Part shown: positions 52,771-64,000 of the stretch, piece by piece
Layout: the number at the start of each line of letters is the position of its first letter
How positions within the stretch are numbered: the first letter of the stretch is position 1
Origin: Purshia tridentata
Lineage: Eukaryota > Streptophyta > Magnoliopsida > Rosales > Rosaceae
Direction of reading: 5' to 3'
NCBI GenBank assembly: GCA_003254885.1
Contig: QANT01008223.1
Location: forward strand, 1 to 64,000
Length of the DNA stretch: 64,000 nt
Notes under the pieces: model-generated
The model's input: the letters and a program-made list of their open reading frames with translations, nothing else
What the model was told of the DNA's origin: nothing
The model's database searches: none
Program-made: the position numbers and the translations under genes

Positions 52771-55548
52771 ATGGAGGTGAAGAAGACCAAGGCATTGTCG
52801 TTAACGTTTCTGCTTCTCTTTGTTTCAGGTACCAAATCTATGAAACTAAAGCTCATGAATCGTGAGAGTTGAAAAATGTCTCTAAAACTCTGTTAGTTCC
52901 TTACATGAATTTGTAAATTTTGTCAGAATTTTTGAGTGGAATAGCATTAGCAGCCGACGATTCGTCCAAGTTGGGGACCGTGATCGGAATCGATCTCGGA
53001 ACTACCTATTCTTGTGTGGGTGTGTACAAGAACGGTCACGTAGAGATCATAGCGAATGACCAAGGCAATAGAATCACACCCTCCTGGGTTGCGTTCACTG
53101 ATACCGAGCGTTTGATCGGAGAGGCCGCGAAGAATCAAGCGCCTCTCAACGCAGAACGCACGATTTTCGACGTCAAGCGGCTCATTGGGAGAAAGTAAGC
53201 AAAATTCAGATATACTTGATAGTTGAATTGTATGAGTTCGTGGGTTCTGTGTTTAATTTGGATTGATTATGACTTATGTACTGAAATGGTTTTTTTGGGT
53301 AGGTTTGATGATCCAGAGGTTCAGAGAGATATTAAGTTTTTACCTTACAAGGTTGTGAACAAGGATGGGAAGCCTTATATTCAGGTGAAGGTAAAAGGTG
53401 AAACCAAGGTGTTTAGCCCTGAGGAAATCAGTGCTATGATATTGGGTAAGATGAAGGAAACAGCTGAGGCTTATCTGGGGAAGAAAATCAAAGACGCTGT
53501 GGTCACTGTTCCAGGTATTTTCACAATTTTCTCTATTAATCTAGTATTATACTGTGAAAATTAATGTGGTTTTAGTGTTTTATCAGACTTTTACCATTGA
53601 AACCTATGCCTTATGCTTGATTGGAACTAATAAATGCAGATAGTTAGATGATAGTTATTAGATAGTAACCATGCGAAAACATAGTCGTTTTGTTATTTAT
53701 TCATTGGTCTAATGGGTTGCTTTTTGTTTCTTCTTGTAGCTTATTTCAATGATGCGCAGAGGCAGGCTACTAAGGATGCAGGCGTCATTGCTGGGCTCAA
53801 TGTGGCTCGGATTATCAATGAGCCCACGGCTGCGGCTATAGCCTATGGTCTAGATAAGAAAGAAGAGAAGAACATTTTGGTTTATGATCTTGGTGGTGGT
53901 ACATTTGATGTTAGCATCTTGGCCATTGATAATGGCGTGTTTGAGGTGAAGGCTACAAGTGGAGACACCCACTTGGGAGGAGAGGACTTTGATCACAGAG
54001 TTATGGATTATTTCATCAAGTTGATCAAGCGAAAGTACAACAAAGATATTAGCAAGGATTACAAGGCTCTTGGGAAGCTTCGCAAGGAGTGCGAGAGAGC
54101 TAAGAGAGCATTGAGTAGCCAGCACCAGGTCCGAGTGGAGATTGAGTCTCTTTTTGATGGTATTGATTTCTCGGAGCCATTGACAAGGGCTAGATTTGAG
54201 GAGTTAAACATGGACTTGTTCAAGAAGACCATGGGGCCAGTGAAAAAGGCTTTGGAAGATGCAGGCCTGAAGAAAACAGATATTCATGAGATTGTGCTTG
54301 TTGGAGGGAGTACTCGAATTCCGAAGGTGCAACAGTTGTTGAAGGATTTCTTTGACAGGAAAGAACCGAACAAGGGTGTCAATCCTGATGAGGCTGTTGC
54401 CTTTGGTGCTGCAGTTCAGGGTGGAGTTCTCAGTGGAGAAGGTGGAGATGAAACCAAAGGTAATACTACAATTTCACTTGTTAATGGGAACCCATATTTT
54501 GGATTTAGTGTGGTGGTGTCATCATAATTTACTGAGCATTCATGTGAGAGTGGATACTCATACTAAGATTTGCTTCTTTTTCTTTTGCAGACCTTCTTTT
54601 GCTTGATGTTGCTCCTTTGAGTCTTGGTATCGAAACAGTTGGTGGTGTCATGACAAAATTGATTCCAAGGAACACTGTTATCCCAACTAAGAAGTCTCAG
54701 ATCTTCACCACTTATCAAGACCAGCAAACAGTAGTATCCATCAAGGTATATATTACAATAAAACAAATTCACAAGTTGTTAGAGATGGGAAGTTCTACAT
54801 ATTGCACAAGTTTGTTAGTATTATAACTAATATTGTATGTCTTTGAGAATTATCAGGTCTATGAAGGTGAAAGAAGCTTGACAAAGGATTGTCGTGAGCT
54901 TGGAAGGTTTGATCTTTCTGGCATTGCACCTGCTCCAAGGTAATTAAAAGCTAACAAGAGTACCAATTTGTCTCTCCCTTTTTTTGGGTAAATTTGGTCT
55001 TTAACAATTGCAAAGAGGAACTATATATTGAAAGCTGTTTTCATATTTGTTGCAGAGGAGTGCCACAAATTGAGGTGACCTTTGAGGTTGATGCAAATGG
55101 CATTCTTCATGTGAGAGCAGAGGACAAGGCAGCGAAGAAGTCTCAATCCATAACAATCACTAATGACAAGGGGCGTCTCAGCCAGGAAGAGATAGAGAGG
55201 ATGGTGAAGGAGGCTGAGGAATTTGCCGAAGAGGATAACAAAGTGAGGGAAAAAATAGATGCAAGAAACAAGCTTGAGACCTACATATACAACATGAGGA
55301 GCACCATCAATGACAAGGACAAGCTGGCGGATAAGATTGATTTGGATGACAAGGAGAGGATCGAAAGCACACTGAATGAGGCTCTTGAATGGCTGGATGA
55401 TAACCAAAACGCAGACAAGGATGATTTTGATGAGAAGATGAAGGAGGTGGAAGCAGTGTGCAACCCAGTCATTAAGCAAGTTTATGAGAAGAGTGGTGGA
55501 GCTTCTACTGCTTCCCAGGATGAGGAAGAACCAAATGATGAGTTGTAG
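52771..55548 (+). CDS. BIP3: ER luminal HSP70 chaperone BiP, BiP3-like
   Basis: Seven exons (52771-52828, 52927-53194, 53303-53514, 53740-54459, 54591-54745, 54857-54939, 55056-55548) join in frame to 662 residues. A signal peptide covers about 1-28 and ends at GIALA. HSP70 signatures are all present: [26 protein letters not shown] and [17 protein letters not shown]. The substrate domain and helical lid follow. The protein folds clients in the ER lumen with J-domain partners. The C-terminus is EEEPNDEL, so the retrieval signal reads NDEL where plant BiPs usually carry HDEL. Segments such as [17 protein letters not shown] and [18 protein letters not shown] resemble the stress-induced BiP3 branch. 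The upstream ERSE supports induction by ER stress. Exon 1 ends inside the signal peptide. Confidence 0.95.
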
Positions 55549-56703
55549 AAAGTAAGGGAGATGATGATTTAAGGATTTTGTTTTTTGATTTTTTGTGTGT
55601 CAAATATTTGTTAGCACGGTTTATATTCTTGATCTTCACGTATAAAAAAAAGTTTTAATTTCAAGATTAAATAGAGTCATTCACTTAAAATCAGCATTTG
55701 GATCATCGGCTAATTTGTGTTTGTTTCAATCAAAGCAAGTAATCAAAGTATCAAAACAAAAGCTTCGTGGGCTTAATACAACCGACTGCGTCCATTTACC
55801 AGCCTCAGAAGAGAAGATTTTCATGTTGAATAGGGACGAACTGATTCCTGATGAAAATCTTTGAGGAATAATTCGCACAACCTTAAAACTATACTCATAA
55901 TTAATGTTGAATGTTGTTTCGTCGACTTGATCATAGAAGGGATCGCAGATGAATCCCACTCATTATCAAAACTACGTGGAGGGAAAATTGGAGGTGAGAA
56001 GATGAGAGTACGTGTAATAGCGGTTTGCCCAAAAGCATGCATTGAAAGGCCAGAGTTTTTAGGAAATCGACACAGAATTTCAACTAATATAGCGTCAGGA
56101 AGCTCAAACGACTTGTCGTTTGAACAAGTGGATATTCGTAAAGTTACGACTTACGAGTTGCGCCATCACGACATGCGTAGGCTCAGAGAAGGAAACATAA
56201 AGCCCCCTTCAAAATTCCCTCTTATTAGGAGTTTGGCGGGGTGAGATCCCAGAAGAGTTCTTGGTCGGTCTAAAGGGATAAAGTAATCTCATGCTTTCTT
56301 CTCTTTTCTTTTTCGGGTTTATATCTTGGTAGTGTCTGTTTTTCTTCAACTTTTTTAATGAACTGTTCACTATTTGAATTTGTAGATTCTACTTGGCTGT
56401 TAATTTTCACGGTCTGGTTGTCTCACACCAGTATTGCGTGGTTAAATCGACTAATTTTTTGCTGAAGAAATTGAATTTGGAATTTTTCTCACTTTCTTTT
56501 ATTCTTTAGGTAATTAAGGGCAAGGGAAAGGTCCTTTCTTTCTTTTTTTTCTTAGGAAAAGAAAATTTGTTTAAAAACAAAGTCCCAATTTTATTGACAA
56601 TTACTCAAATTTTATTGATCTGGAATAGTATTTTCTTGTAGTGCATTTTGATGTATGCTTGACTTTGGGTTTCCTAATTTATGCCTACAGAGCATTTTAT
56701 ACC
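55549..56703. other. Intergenic between BIP3 and RECQSIM
   Basis: BiP 3' untranslated region to about 55700. The open frame at 55861-56244 has no recognisable domain. A 20-base near-perfect palindrome (tcaaacgac, two bases, gtcgtttga) is at 56104-56123. A plausible splice acceptor at about 56691 suggests a 5' leader intron for RECQSIM. Confidence 0.45.
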
Positions 56704-59700
56704 ATGAACGGCAATGGCAGCTCATCTGATGAAGTCATTGCAAAACTGCTTGAAATGGGTTTTGAAAATTCCAATGTGATCGAAGCTGTAAAAGAAGTAG
56801 GCCCATCATTTGATGATGCATTGGAATATATATTGAATGGTTCTTGTAGAAACAATCGAAGAGCATCAAGTAGTTCTAAATGTTCTACAAGCAATGTAAA
56901 AGCTCCGGGGAAAAGAGCTTTGCCCACTTCATACCCTCTGGGCCAAATTCGACAGTCTAGCATACTGGACCATTTCCAATCCACAGGTAGACAAAAACGA
57001 ATTAGGAAAGATGTGGTACCTAATGTATCAGTTTCTGAATCAGAAATAGTACGTGGTCCTGTTAAACAATGTGTGGAACCTCTTTCTGGTGTGGAGCATA
57101 GCCTTGAAGTTTTATCAGAATCATCTCCGTTTGATTGCCTGGACATTCAATCAGACAGGGAGAAGAAAGTTAACAGTATCTTGCAAAAGCATTTTGGGTT
57201 TTCATCATTAAAAAATTTCCAAAAGGAAGTCTTGGCTGCTTGGTTGGCTCACCGAGATTGTCTTGTTCTTGCAGCAACAGGGTCTGGTATTATCATCTTG
57301 CTTATGTTTGTGTATGTTTTCTTAATATTCTGTTAGATGGGTGGCTATCTTTTATTCATCATTACCTTTGGGCAGGGAAATCTTTGTGTTTCCAGATTCC
57401 AGCATTGTTGACTGGAAAAGTGGTTGTTGTGATTTCACCGCTGATAAGTTTGATGCATGATCAATGCTTAAAGCTGGCTAAACATGGGGTTTCTGCTTGC
57501 TTTCTTGGATCTGGGCAACCAGATAGTACTGTGGAAAATAAAGCTATGAGAGGCATGTTCAGCATAATATATGTATGCCCTGAAACAATCTCAAGGTAAG
57601 AGACTTCATTATTATATGGCTGTTGTTTGACTAAGGTGTTACCAAGGTCCTCTCAGACTGAAAAATTTCAATCTACCATGCTACAGACTGATAAAACCAC
57701 TTCAAAAGTTAGCAAAAAATCGTGGAATTGCTCTTTTTGCAATTGATGAAGTTCATTGTGTTTCAAAGTGGGGTCATGATTTTCGGCCTGATTACAGGTT
57801 TGTCATATATCTGTTTATAACTGTATTCATATATATATATATATATAGTGGTTGGATTTGTGTGGGATGAATGCATGTGATAGACATAGGCATAGATGAT
57901 TAAAATTATCACGATTCCTTGACATATATGTATTTCCAAATGTTACAGGAGATTGTCTGAGTTGAGAAAGAACTTCAGTGCTTGCAATTTAAAGTTCCTG
58001 AAATATGATATACCACTGATGGCATTGACTGCTACTGCCACAACTCAGGTCCGTGAAGACATTCTTAGGTCATTGTCCATGTCAAAGGAAACAAAGGTTG
58101 TGCTTACTTCCTTTTTCCGGCCAAATCTAAGGTTTACGGTGAGTTTATTGCGTTAATTTTTATTTTTATTTCTAAATTTTTTCATTATAGTTTCAGGTTT
58201 TTTTAGCTTTATTTATTTTAGGTTCTTTATATGGAAATATCAGCAGGACCGGGTTTTATGCTCTGCTTCATCCATTTTATACTTAATCTCATCTTACAGG
58301 TACGACATAGTAAAACAGCTTCACCATCATCTTATGAGAATGATTTCCACGAATTGATAGACATGTATACCGGAAAGAGAAGAGCAGGTGAAAAGAAACA
58401 AATGATCATCTCACAAGAATTAAACAATGTACTGGATAGCTCTGCTAATAGTAGCGTGTCAGCGGCAGATAGCATTTCTCAGAATGATTTGGACAATATT
58501 GAGGATGGTTACTCTGATGGATATGATGAAGTAAATTCATCCCAGGAAAATGGTTCAAGAGCTTCAAAGGGAAGGGAGCTGTCAGTTGATTACTTGGAAA
58601 ATGACATTGATATCTTTCAGAGTGTGGACGATTGGGATGGTATCATAATTGGACTTTCTGATTATTTTTTAAGTTTCTTTTCTGTATTATATGGTGTAGA
58701 TGCTCTATTATCTGAAATAGACTTGCTAGCATGCCAGATTTGAATTTTACAGAATTTATTTTCTTTCTTAAGTTTCATGGTTGTAACATATTTATGATTA
58801 TTGTTCAATGTGCTGATCATTTTCATACTTGCAGTTAGCTGTGGTGAATTCTGTGGACAATCTCTTTGTGAGGACTGGAATACTAGAAAAGAAACTAAAT
58901 CTGAGATAATTGGTCTGCCAAATAAACCGGAAGAAAGACTAAGACTTGTGAAGGAGCCTTTAGAGCAAGGATCAACCATCATATATGTTCCTACTAGAAA
59001 AGAAACATTGAAAATTGCAAACTATCTTTGTAGGTGTGGCGTGAAGGCTGCTGCTTATAATGCAGGGGTATGTAATAGATTTATAATCATCACAGGTTTT
59101 CTTAGATGATTATTGTTGTTGTGCTTTCTTACCATCTGGTGTGGGGCCCTAGTGCCCTACTAAACTAACTAGATTCCTAACAACTCCTTGTCACTAATAC
59201 CAAACATTGTAGGCTACTAGAATTTGTTTAGGGGTGAAAGTTTGGTGACTGCACAGTTTTGATGTAGAAAGAGCGTAGGATAGGGAAATTGGGTGCATTG
59301 GCCAGAAATAACAGTGATTTTTTTAGGATAAAAACAATTGTGATTCTCATGTTATTATATATGAATGCTGATGAGTGATGAGAGATACCTTTTTAATTTT
59401 CGTATTGTGCTATTTCATTCTTGATTCCACTCATTATTTAATTACTAACTTAAAAGGTGCTCCATGCTGCCATTGAAAGTCTATCTCTTGTTTGCTTAAG
59501 CAACTTACATGTGGGTTTAATTTTCTCTCCAGTTGCCAAAGTCACATCTAAGGCAGGTACACAAGATGTTTCATGAAGATACATTAGAGGTATGAATTTT
59601 CAGACTCATGGAAGATACTGGAAATGTTGAATTCAAGATTGTTCTATGATTCCATATATTTCACATTTGAAACCTATGCAGATGGTTATTTTTGCATATG

Positions 59701-62359
59701 CTAGATTTCACTTTAGGCCATTGGAATTTTTTGAGGCATGTACCTAATAAATGTAGTTTAGCGATTTGAGGTTTAGAGTTTCATTAGTACTCATCAATGA
59801 TTCTTAAGTTCTGAGAATATATGTCATTTCAAAGTATTGAAGGGAAGCTGTTGGTGGTCTTATGACATTCTTGTGATGTGAATTTTAATGGAATTTGAAC
59901 TTGTATTCATAATTTATGAATCCACAAAAGCAATCACTTTTATATATTTCATTCTTTTTATCCCAGAAGAAGAAAAAAGTGTCAGAAAATATAATTAGAT
60001 ATTAAATGTATTTTTCCCTCACCTGTAGGTTGTTGTCGCAACAATTGCTTTTGGAATGGGAATTGACAAGTTAAATGTCCGAAGAATCATCCACTATGGC
60101 TGGCCGCAGGTAATATTTTTAATCTAGTTTTGTTTCAATTTTAATATTTCATCATTCTTTGTTCCGAACTAAAAATAAACCTGTAGTTTGCTTCTTTGTT
60201 AGGCAACAAATATTCCTACTGCATCTATTGATTATTTCCCTCCATGTTTTTTATCATTGTTTATTGTTGTGAACTTCTTAAACATTTTGGTTTGATTATA
60301 GAGCTTGGAAGCATACTATCAAGAAGCTGGTCGAGCAGGGAGGGATGGAAAATTAGCCAATTGCAGTAAGTTCAATTATGTTTTCAGAATATAAGATGTT
60401 TGTTAGGCTAAATTGAAGTCTTTAACCGTTTTTCCCCTTTTTTGGGGAAAACAAAGTTACTGAATTACTTTTTTTGCCTGTTAAGTTTATATGTGTCCCA
60501 TATTCATGATATGTTCTGCTTGAAACTCGTATTTTTTATTGCTTCTAAGTTGATATGCACCTTATACTGCCTTTGTACCTTTTATTTGCATTGCTTTGTT
60601 GATTAGGACTTTTGTTGTGAAGTCCAGATTGTTGGATAGGGTTTCAACTTAACTGAAACCTGTTCTGTTTTTCTCAAGCAGTTTTATTTGCAAACCTAAC
60701 AATAGTACCATCGCTTCTGCCGAGTCGAAGAAGTGAAGAGCAGAAAAAGCAAGCATATAAGATGTTGTCGGATTGTTTCAGGTTAAATACATCTCTTTGC
60801 AGCCTTGTTTATTTCTCTGTGCTCTTAAATTGGGTGCATTTGCTCACATGCAGGCAAATACATATGTATTATATATTTTTCTTTTCATACTTGCAGGTAT
60901 GGAATGAATTCTTCATGCTGCCGGGCTAAAAAACTTGTGGAGTACTTCGGGGAGGATTTCAGGAATGAGAAGTGTCTCTTGTATGTATCGTTTCTCTTTT
61001 TTGAGGTTCTGTTTTGACAGATTTTTTAACTGAGGTTGACTGTTGGACTAGGAGGAATGTTTATGTTTAATGTGTGTTATCTTTAAATGTTAAGCAATTG
61101 TGTCTGTTGCACTGCAATGATTTGTATCCCGCTTAAAAGTATCCCGCTTTTAAGAGTGGGCCAAACTATATATTTCTTTCTTCAATATTTTCTTTTTTAT
61201 ATACTACAAAGATTCTCGTGGTCGACAGTGTTTCACATTTTTAATGCATATTAAGCTATTTCCTTTAATGCAGGTGTGATGTGTGTGTTAATGGACCTCC
61301 AGAAATGCAGAATTTGAGAAAGGAGGCAGATGCCTTAATGCAGGTTATTGCTCCTCATCATGTAAGCAGTTTGCTGTATGCTATATTTAAAATTTTTTTT
61401 TTGGTTCAAGATCTACAATTCAACAGCTTACCAAAGCATATATATGTATTTTACTGGAATTTTGATAACTCAATACACATAATTTATGTATATTAATGTG
61501 GGAATGTGGTTTCAGAGAAAAAGCAAATACATGAATGACTCGTATGATGATGCTATAAGTAGTGATATTAGGCATAAGAGTCATATGGGGAGGCTGAATC
61601 TCAGGATGATTGTTAGCAAAATAAGGGAGCAGGTGGTTCTCTCTCTCCCCGCTTGTACGAAATTCGTGGGATGGTGTTTATGGTGCAAACTAAAATTCTC
61701 ACACATTTTTTGTTGATTTTCATATGATGGCCATGATGCCCACATGCAGTCTCAACAATTTTTAGCAACTGATCTGCTCTGGTGGCAAGGTCTTGTTCGA
61801 ATTATGGAAGGTAAAGGATACCTCAGAGCGGGAGATGATAAGGTAAACACTTCCTTTCTTCTGTTCAGTTACATTTAGTAGCATGTTATGTCTTTCTCTG
61901 TATGCTTTATAATTCACCATGCATGCATGTGTATGCTTCTGCTTAAATCTCTTGGTCATTTTGATCTCAAAGCTTGAACTTAAATATCCTATGCAGCATC
62001 ATGTTCAGTTAAAGTTCCCTGAGCTAACAGAACTTGGCCTGGAGTTTCTGCAATCCGAAAGGGAGCAAAGTTTCGATGTTCACCCTGAAGCAGATATGCT
62101 GTTCTCTGCAAGCAGACCCAAATCCTTCTCAACTTTCTCGGAGTGGGGGAAAGGCTGGGCTGACCCTGAGATTCGACGTCAGCGGTTAGAGAGTATACGA
62201 TGCAATAGAAAGCAACTAAGCTCAGATGGTGAAAGACGACCACGCAAATCAGGAAAGAAAAGAAATAGTAAATCAAAAGGACATGGTGCAAATTTGAAAA
62301 CTGTTCGAGGTAGACTAGAAGCCAAACTCTCTAAACAAAGTATCAGACCAAGGAAATGA
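56704..62359 (+). CDS. RECQSIM: RecQ-like helicase RECQSIM with N-terminal UBA domain
   Basis: Fifteen exons (56704-57286, 57376-57595, 57687-57797, 57949-58138, 58300-58639, 58835-59067, 59533-59589, 60029-60109, 60302-60365, 60682-60781, 60897-60980, 61274-61361, 61516-61632, 61750-61842, 61997-62359) join in frame to 907 residues. A UBA-like module is at about 9-45 ([20 protein letters not shown]). Helicase motif I is ATGSGKS at 191-197, and motif II is DEVH at 288-291 within [20 protein letters not shown]. Motif VI is [12 protein letters not shown]. Between the two RecA lobes an acidic, Ser-rich insertion of roughly 115 residues (exon 5) is present, as known for plant RecQsim. A zinc-binding/RQC-like region and a basic C-terminus follow. 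The start at 56704 is preferred because an upstream in-frame Met lies before a probable splice acceptor. Confidence 0.93.
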
Positions 62360-62570
62360 ATCATTAATAGTTTAGAATTTACATGTAGAATCTATGAAAA
62401 AATACATTACGGCGGATCCTATGATTCAAAATGCAATTGTTTATTAGTTTATATGTTGCTTTTTAAAGTTAAGTTGGATTGTATTTTGGTTCCTTGCGTG
62501 TTGAATTGATTAAAAACCAATAGTTAGTTTAGAGTATATATATGTAGAGGTAAGAAGGTTATGCAAGCAA

Positions 62571-62641
62571 GCGCATCTGGTGTAGTGGTATCATAGTACC
62601 CTCCCACGGTACTGACCAGGGTTCGATTCCCTGGATGCGCA
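62571..62641 (+). tRNA. trnG-CCC: tRNA-Gly (anticodon CCC)
   Basis: The 71-nt sequence folds as a cloverleaf. Acceptor stem GCGCATC pairs with GATGCGC, and the D-arm begins TGGTGTAGTGGT. The anticodon stem GTACC/GGTAC encloses CTCCCAC with anticodon CCC, and the T-loop has GGTTCGATTCC. The discriminator is A. No intron. A long T-run follows as a Pol III terminator, broken by an undetermined base at 62643. Confidence 0.95.
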
Positions 62642-62891
62642 CNTTTTTTTTTTTTTTTTTTTTTCATATTTTCCAGACCCACCACTTATTTGGCTTCATC
62701 CGTCAACTTAGTGTACACATTTTGTTCAGGCATGAAAGTTTCCTCTAAAACACCTTGCAAAACAAAAGGAAAAACGCAAAGAATATTCCCATTTTGAGCT
62801 ATGGAAAAATAATTGAATGCCCATCCACTAAAGTAAAGAATTTCTAGACTCTAAATTATGTTCTTTCATTGTTCTTACGCCTCCTCAACAA

Positions 62892-63263
62892 ATGAACGAA
62901 CAGCAACAATCCATGGACTTTGGTCGTCTAATTTTCGCGGTAATCGGGTTCTCTTCATCGTTTATCTTTTTGGTGCCGAATGTGAAGAGGTGGCATAGAC
63001 AGCAAGTCACAACAGAGAAATTGAGGATCATCAATGAAGCATTGGAGCAAGCTGAAGAAAGGGTGGTGAGGTTTCAAGAAAGGCATGACCGCATTTTGAG
63101 TCAGATATGCTCCTTTTACATGACACATAAGGAGCTCGAGGAGACCATGGCGGCTTCTCGAGCTGCCATGAATGAAGCTTTGGAGTTTGCTGCTAATTTG
63201 AGGAGGATGCAGTTGAAGACCATTGGATCTTTCCCAGCAGATCAGCAATTAGAGGATAGCTAG
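62892..63263 (+). CDS. Small plant membrane/coiled-coil protein of unknown function
   Basis: An intronless frame of 123 residues. A second in-frame Met at residue 8 precedes a hydrophobic segment (FGRLIFAVIGFSSSFIFLVP), likely one membrane span. The rest is a charged coiled coil: LRIINEALEQAEERVVRFQE, then HKELEETMAASRAAMNEALE. Composition and codon use look like a real gene, and the layout (N-terminal anchor plus short coiled coil) occurs in small plant proteins with no known role. I cannot name a family. It stands about 250 bases after the tRNA gene. Confidence 0.65.
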   Translation: MNEQQQSMDFGRLIFAVIGFSSSFIFLVPNVKRWHRQQVTTEKLRIINEALEQAEERVVRFQERHDRILSQICSFYMTHKELEETMAASRAAMNEALEFAANLRRMQLKTIGSFPADQQLEDS

Positions 63264-64000
63264 CCATATTCTTGTCATGTCACTCTTACATTGCCATAAA
63301 TTGCTTCAATGAATTTTATTTTTTTGACCAACCATGCATATGTACTCTTGATTTGGGGATTATTTGTTAATCTTTTGGTCTAAGCAACTAATCTTTTCCG
63401 CTATTAATCGGATGAAGTTGGGAGATAAATACAGATTACAATATGCTACTACTTTATTATATTAAAATATTAGCCTTAAAATAAATTTTATAATGTGTAC
63501 TATATCTATAGTAATTTTGCATGTATTTTTCATTCCAACAATTTGGAGTATAGATTGTGTTATAAATTAAAAGTTCAGTTTTATATGTATAGAAAGACAT
63601 ATTAATTAACTTAATAAAATTTACAACTGAGAAAGAAACACACATTTCACAAAATTTTTCTCGTGAAAATTTAGAAAATTCATATAAGTTTTTTAATCTA
63701 AGTATGTTTATCAAATCATGAACAAAATGAACGGCCTATAGCCACTTTACATTGTGTTGTAACTAAGTTTTGTCAACCTTTTGTCGACTTCCAAAAAAAT
63801 TTTTTTTTGTCATGTGAAGGGTACCTTGGACATGAGATGGACAAAAAGCTATGAGTTTGTAAGAGTTTTTGTGGAAGGATTAAAAAATAAGTTTCGAGCC
63901 TATTTCAGAAAATGTTGTACATTTTATAAGTTTTATACTTAAACTCAAGATGTTAAATTTCGAAATTTTCGGTGAAATTTGGGCAAAATTTCGCCCATTA
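63264..64000. other. AT-rich tail, possible repeat at the right edge
   Basis: No gene. The last 120 bases (about 63880-64000) hold tandem-like words such as cgaaattttcggtgaaat that look repeat-derived, but the window ends before any element can be bounded. Confidence 0.35.

Noticed and set aside
55861-56244. 127-residue open frame between BIP3 and RECQSIM
   Set aside because: No recognisable domain or homology, and it lies in the probable promoter of RECQSIM.
56641-56703. Upstream in-frame Met for RECQSIM
   Set aside because: The added segment is hydrophobic, unlike the family, and a good splice acceptor lies at about 56691, so it is probably intronic.

Overview
The window is nuclear DNA of a eudicot plant. 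Genes are split by short GT-AG introns, intergenic DNA is AT-rich with GA/CT microsatellites, and many products are plant-specific (RALF peptide, ClpR subunit, RBOH oxidase, HIPP, LDAP, class I formin). Protein similarity and microsatellite style suggest Rosaceae, probably Prunus; that placement is inference. I find eleven confidently identified protein genes, one conserved gene of unknown function, one small membrane-protein gene, one orphan reading frame, a tRNA-Gly(CCC), a solo LTR and a cluster of captured gene fragments. Exon chains for all multi-exon genes were built by hand; each closes in frame with no leftover phase.

Layout. 1.7-3.9 kb (-): conserved plant protein of unknown function. 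5.9-8.1 kb (-): CLPR3, plastid Clp protease. 8.9-10.3 kb (-): LDAP3-like lipid-droplet protein. 13.2-13.6 kb (-): RALF peptide precursor. 17.2-20.5 kb (-): RAD9 checkpoint clamp subunit. 21.6-22.6 kb: solo LTR with 5-bp target duplications. 24.1-24.6 kb (+): unrecognised ORF. 25.6-29.8 kb (+): CDC48C/NVL-type AAA ATPase. 34.2-35.8 kb (-): HIPP36-like prenylated metal-binding protein. 36.2-37.5 kb: a noncoding direct duplication. 37.8-42.4 kb (-): RBOHB-type NADPH oxidase. 43.6-44.9 kb: degraded pieces of a hydroxyproline arabinosyltransferase-like gene and a TMK-like kinase beside a dense inverted-motif repeat, probably cargo of a DNA transposon. 48.5-51.7 kb (+): class I formin (FH11-like). 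52.8-55.5 kb (+): BiP3-like ER HSP70 with an exact ERSE promoter element and an unusual NDEL tail. 56.7-62.4 kb (+): RECQSIM helicase. 62.6 kb (+): tRNA-Gly. 62.9-63.3 kb (+): small membrane/coiled-coil protein.

How it fits together. The genes do not form an operon-like pathway. By remembered Arabidopsis locus numbers they interleave three Arabidopsis neighbourhoods: At1g0908x-0913x (BiP3, RBOHB, CLPR3), At3g0547x-0550x (FH11, RAD9, a RALF, LDAP3) and At5g2768x-2769x (RECQSIM, HIPP36). The window therefore looks like an ancestral gene order that Arabidopsis split among duplicated segments.

Most unusual small-scale signals: (1) several mini-insertions, each a short oligo(A) tract next to a few bases such as GGCC, between perfect 13-18 bp direct repeats, one with an apparent empty site nearby; (2) a 48-bp GA microsatellite abutting the first splice donor of CLPR3; (3) a 72-nt in-frame, stop-free intron in RAD9; (4) NDEL in place of HDEL on BiP.
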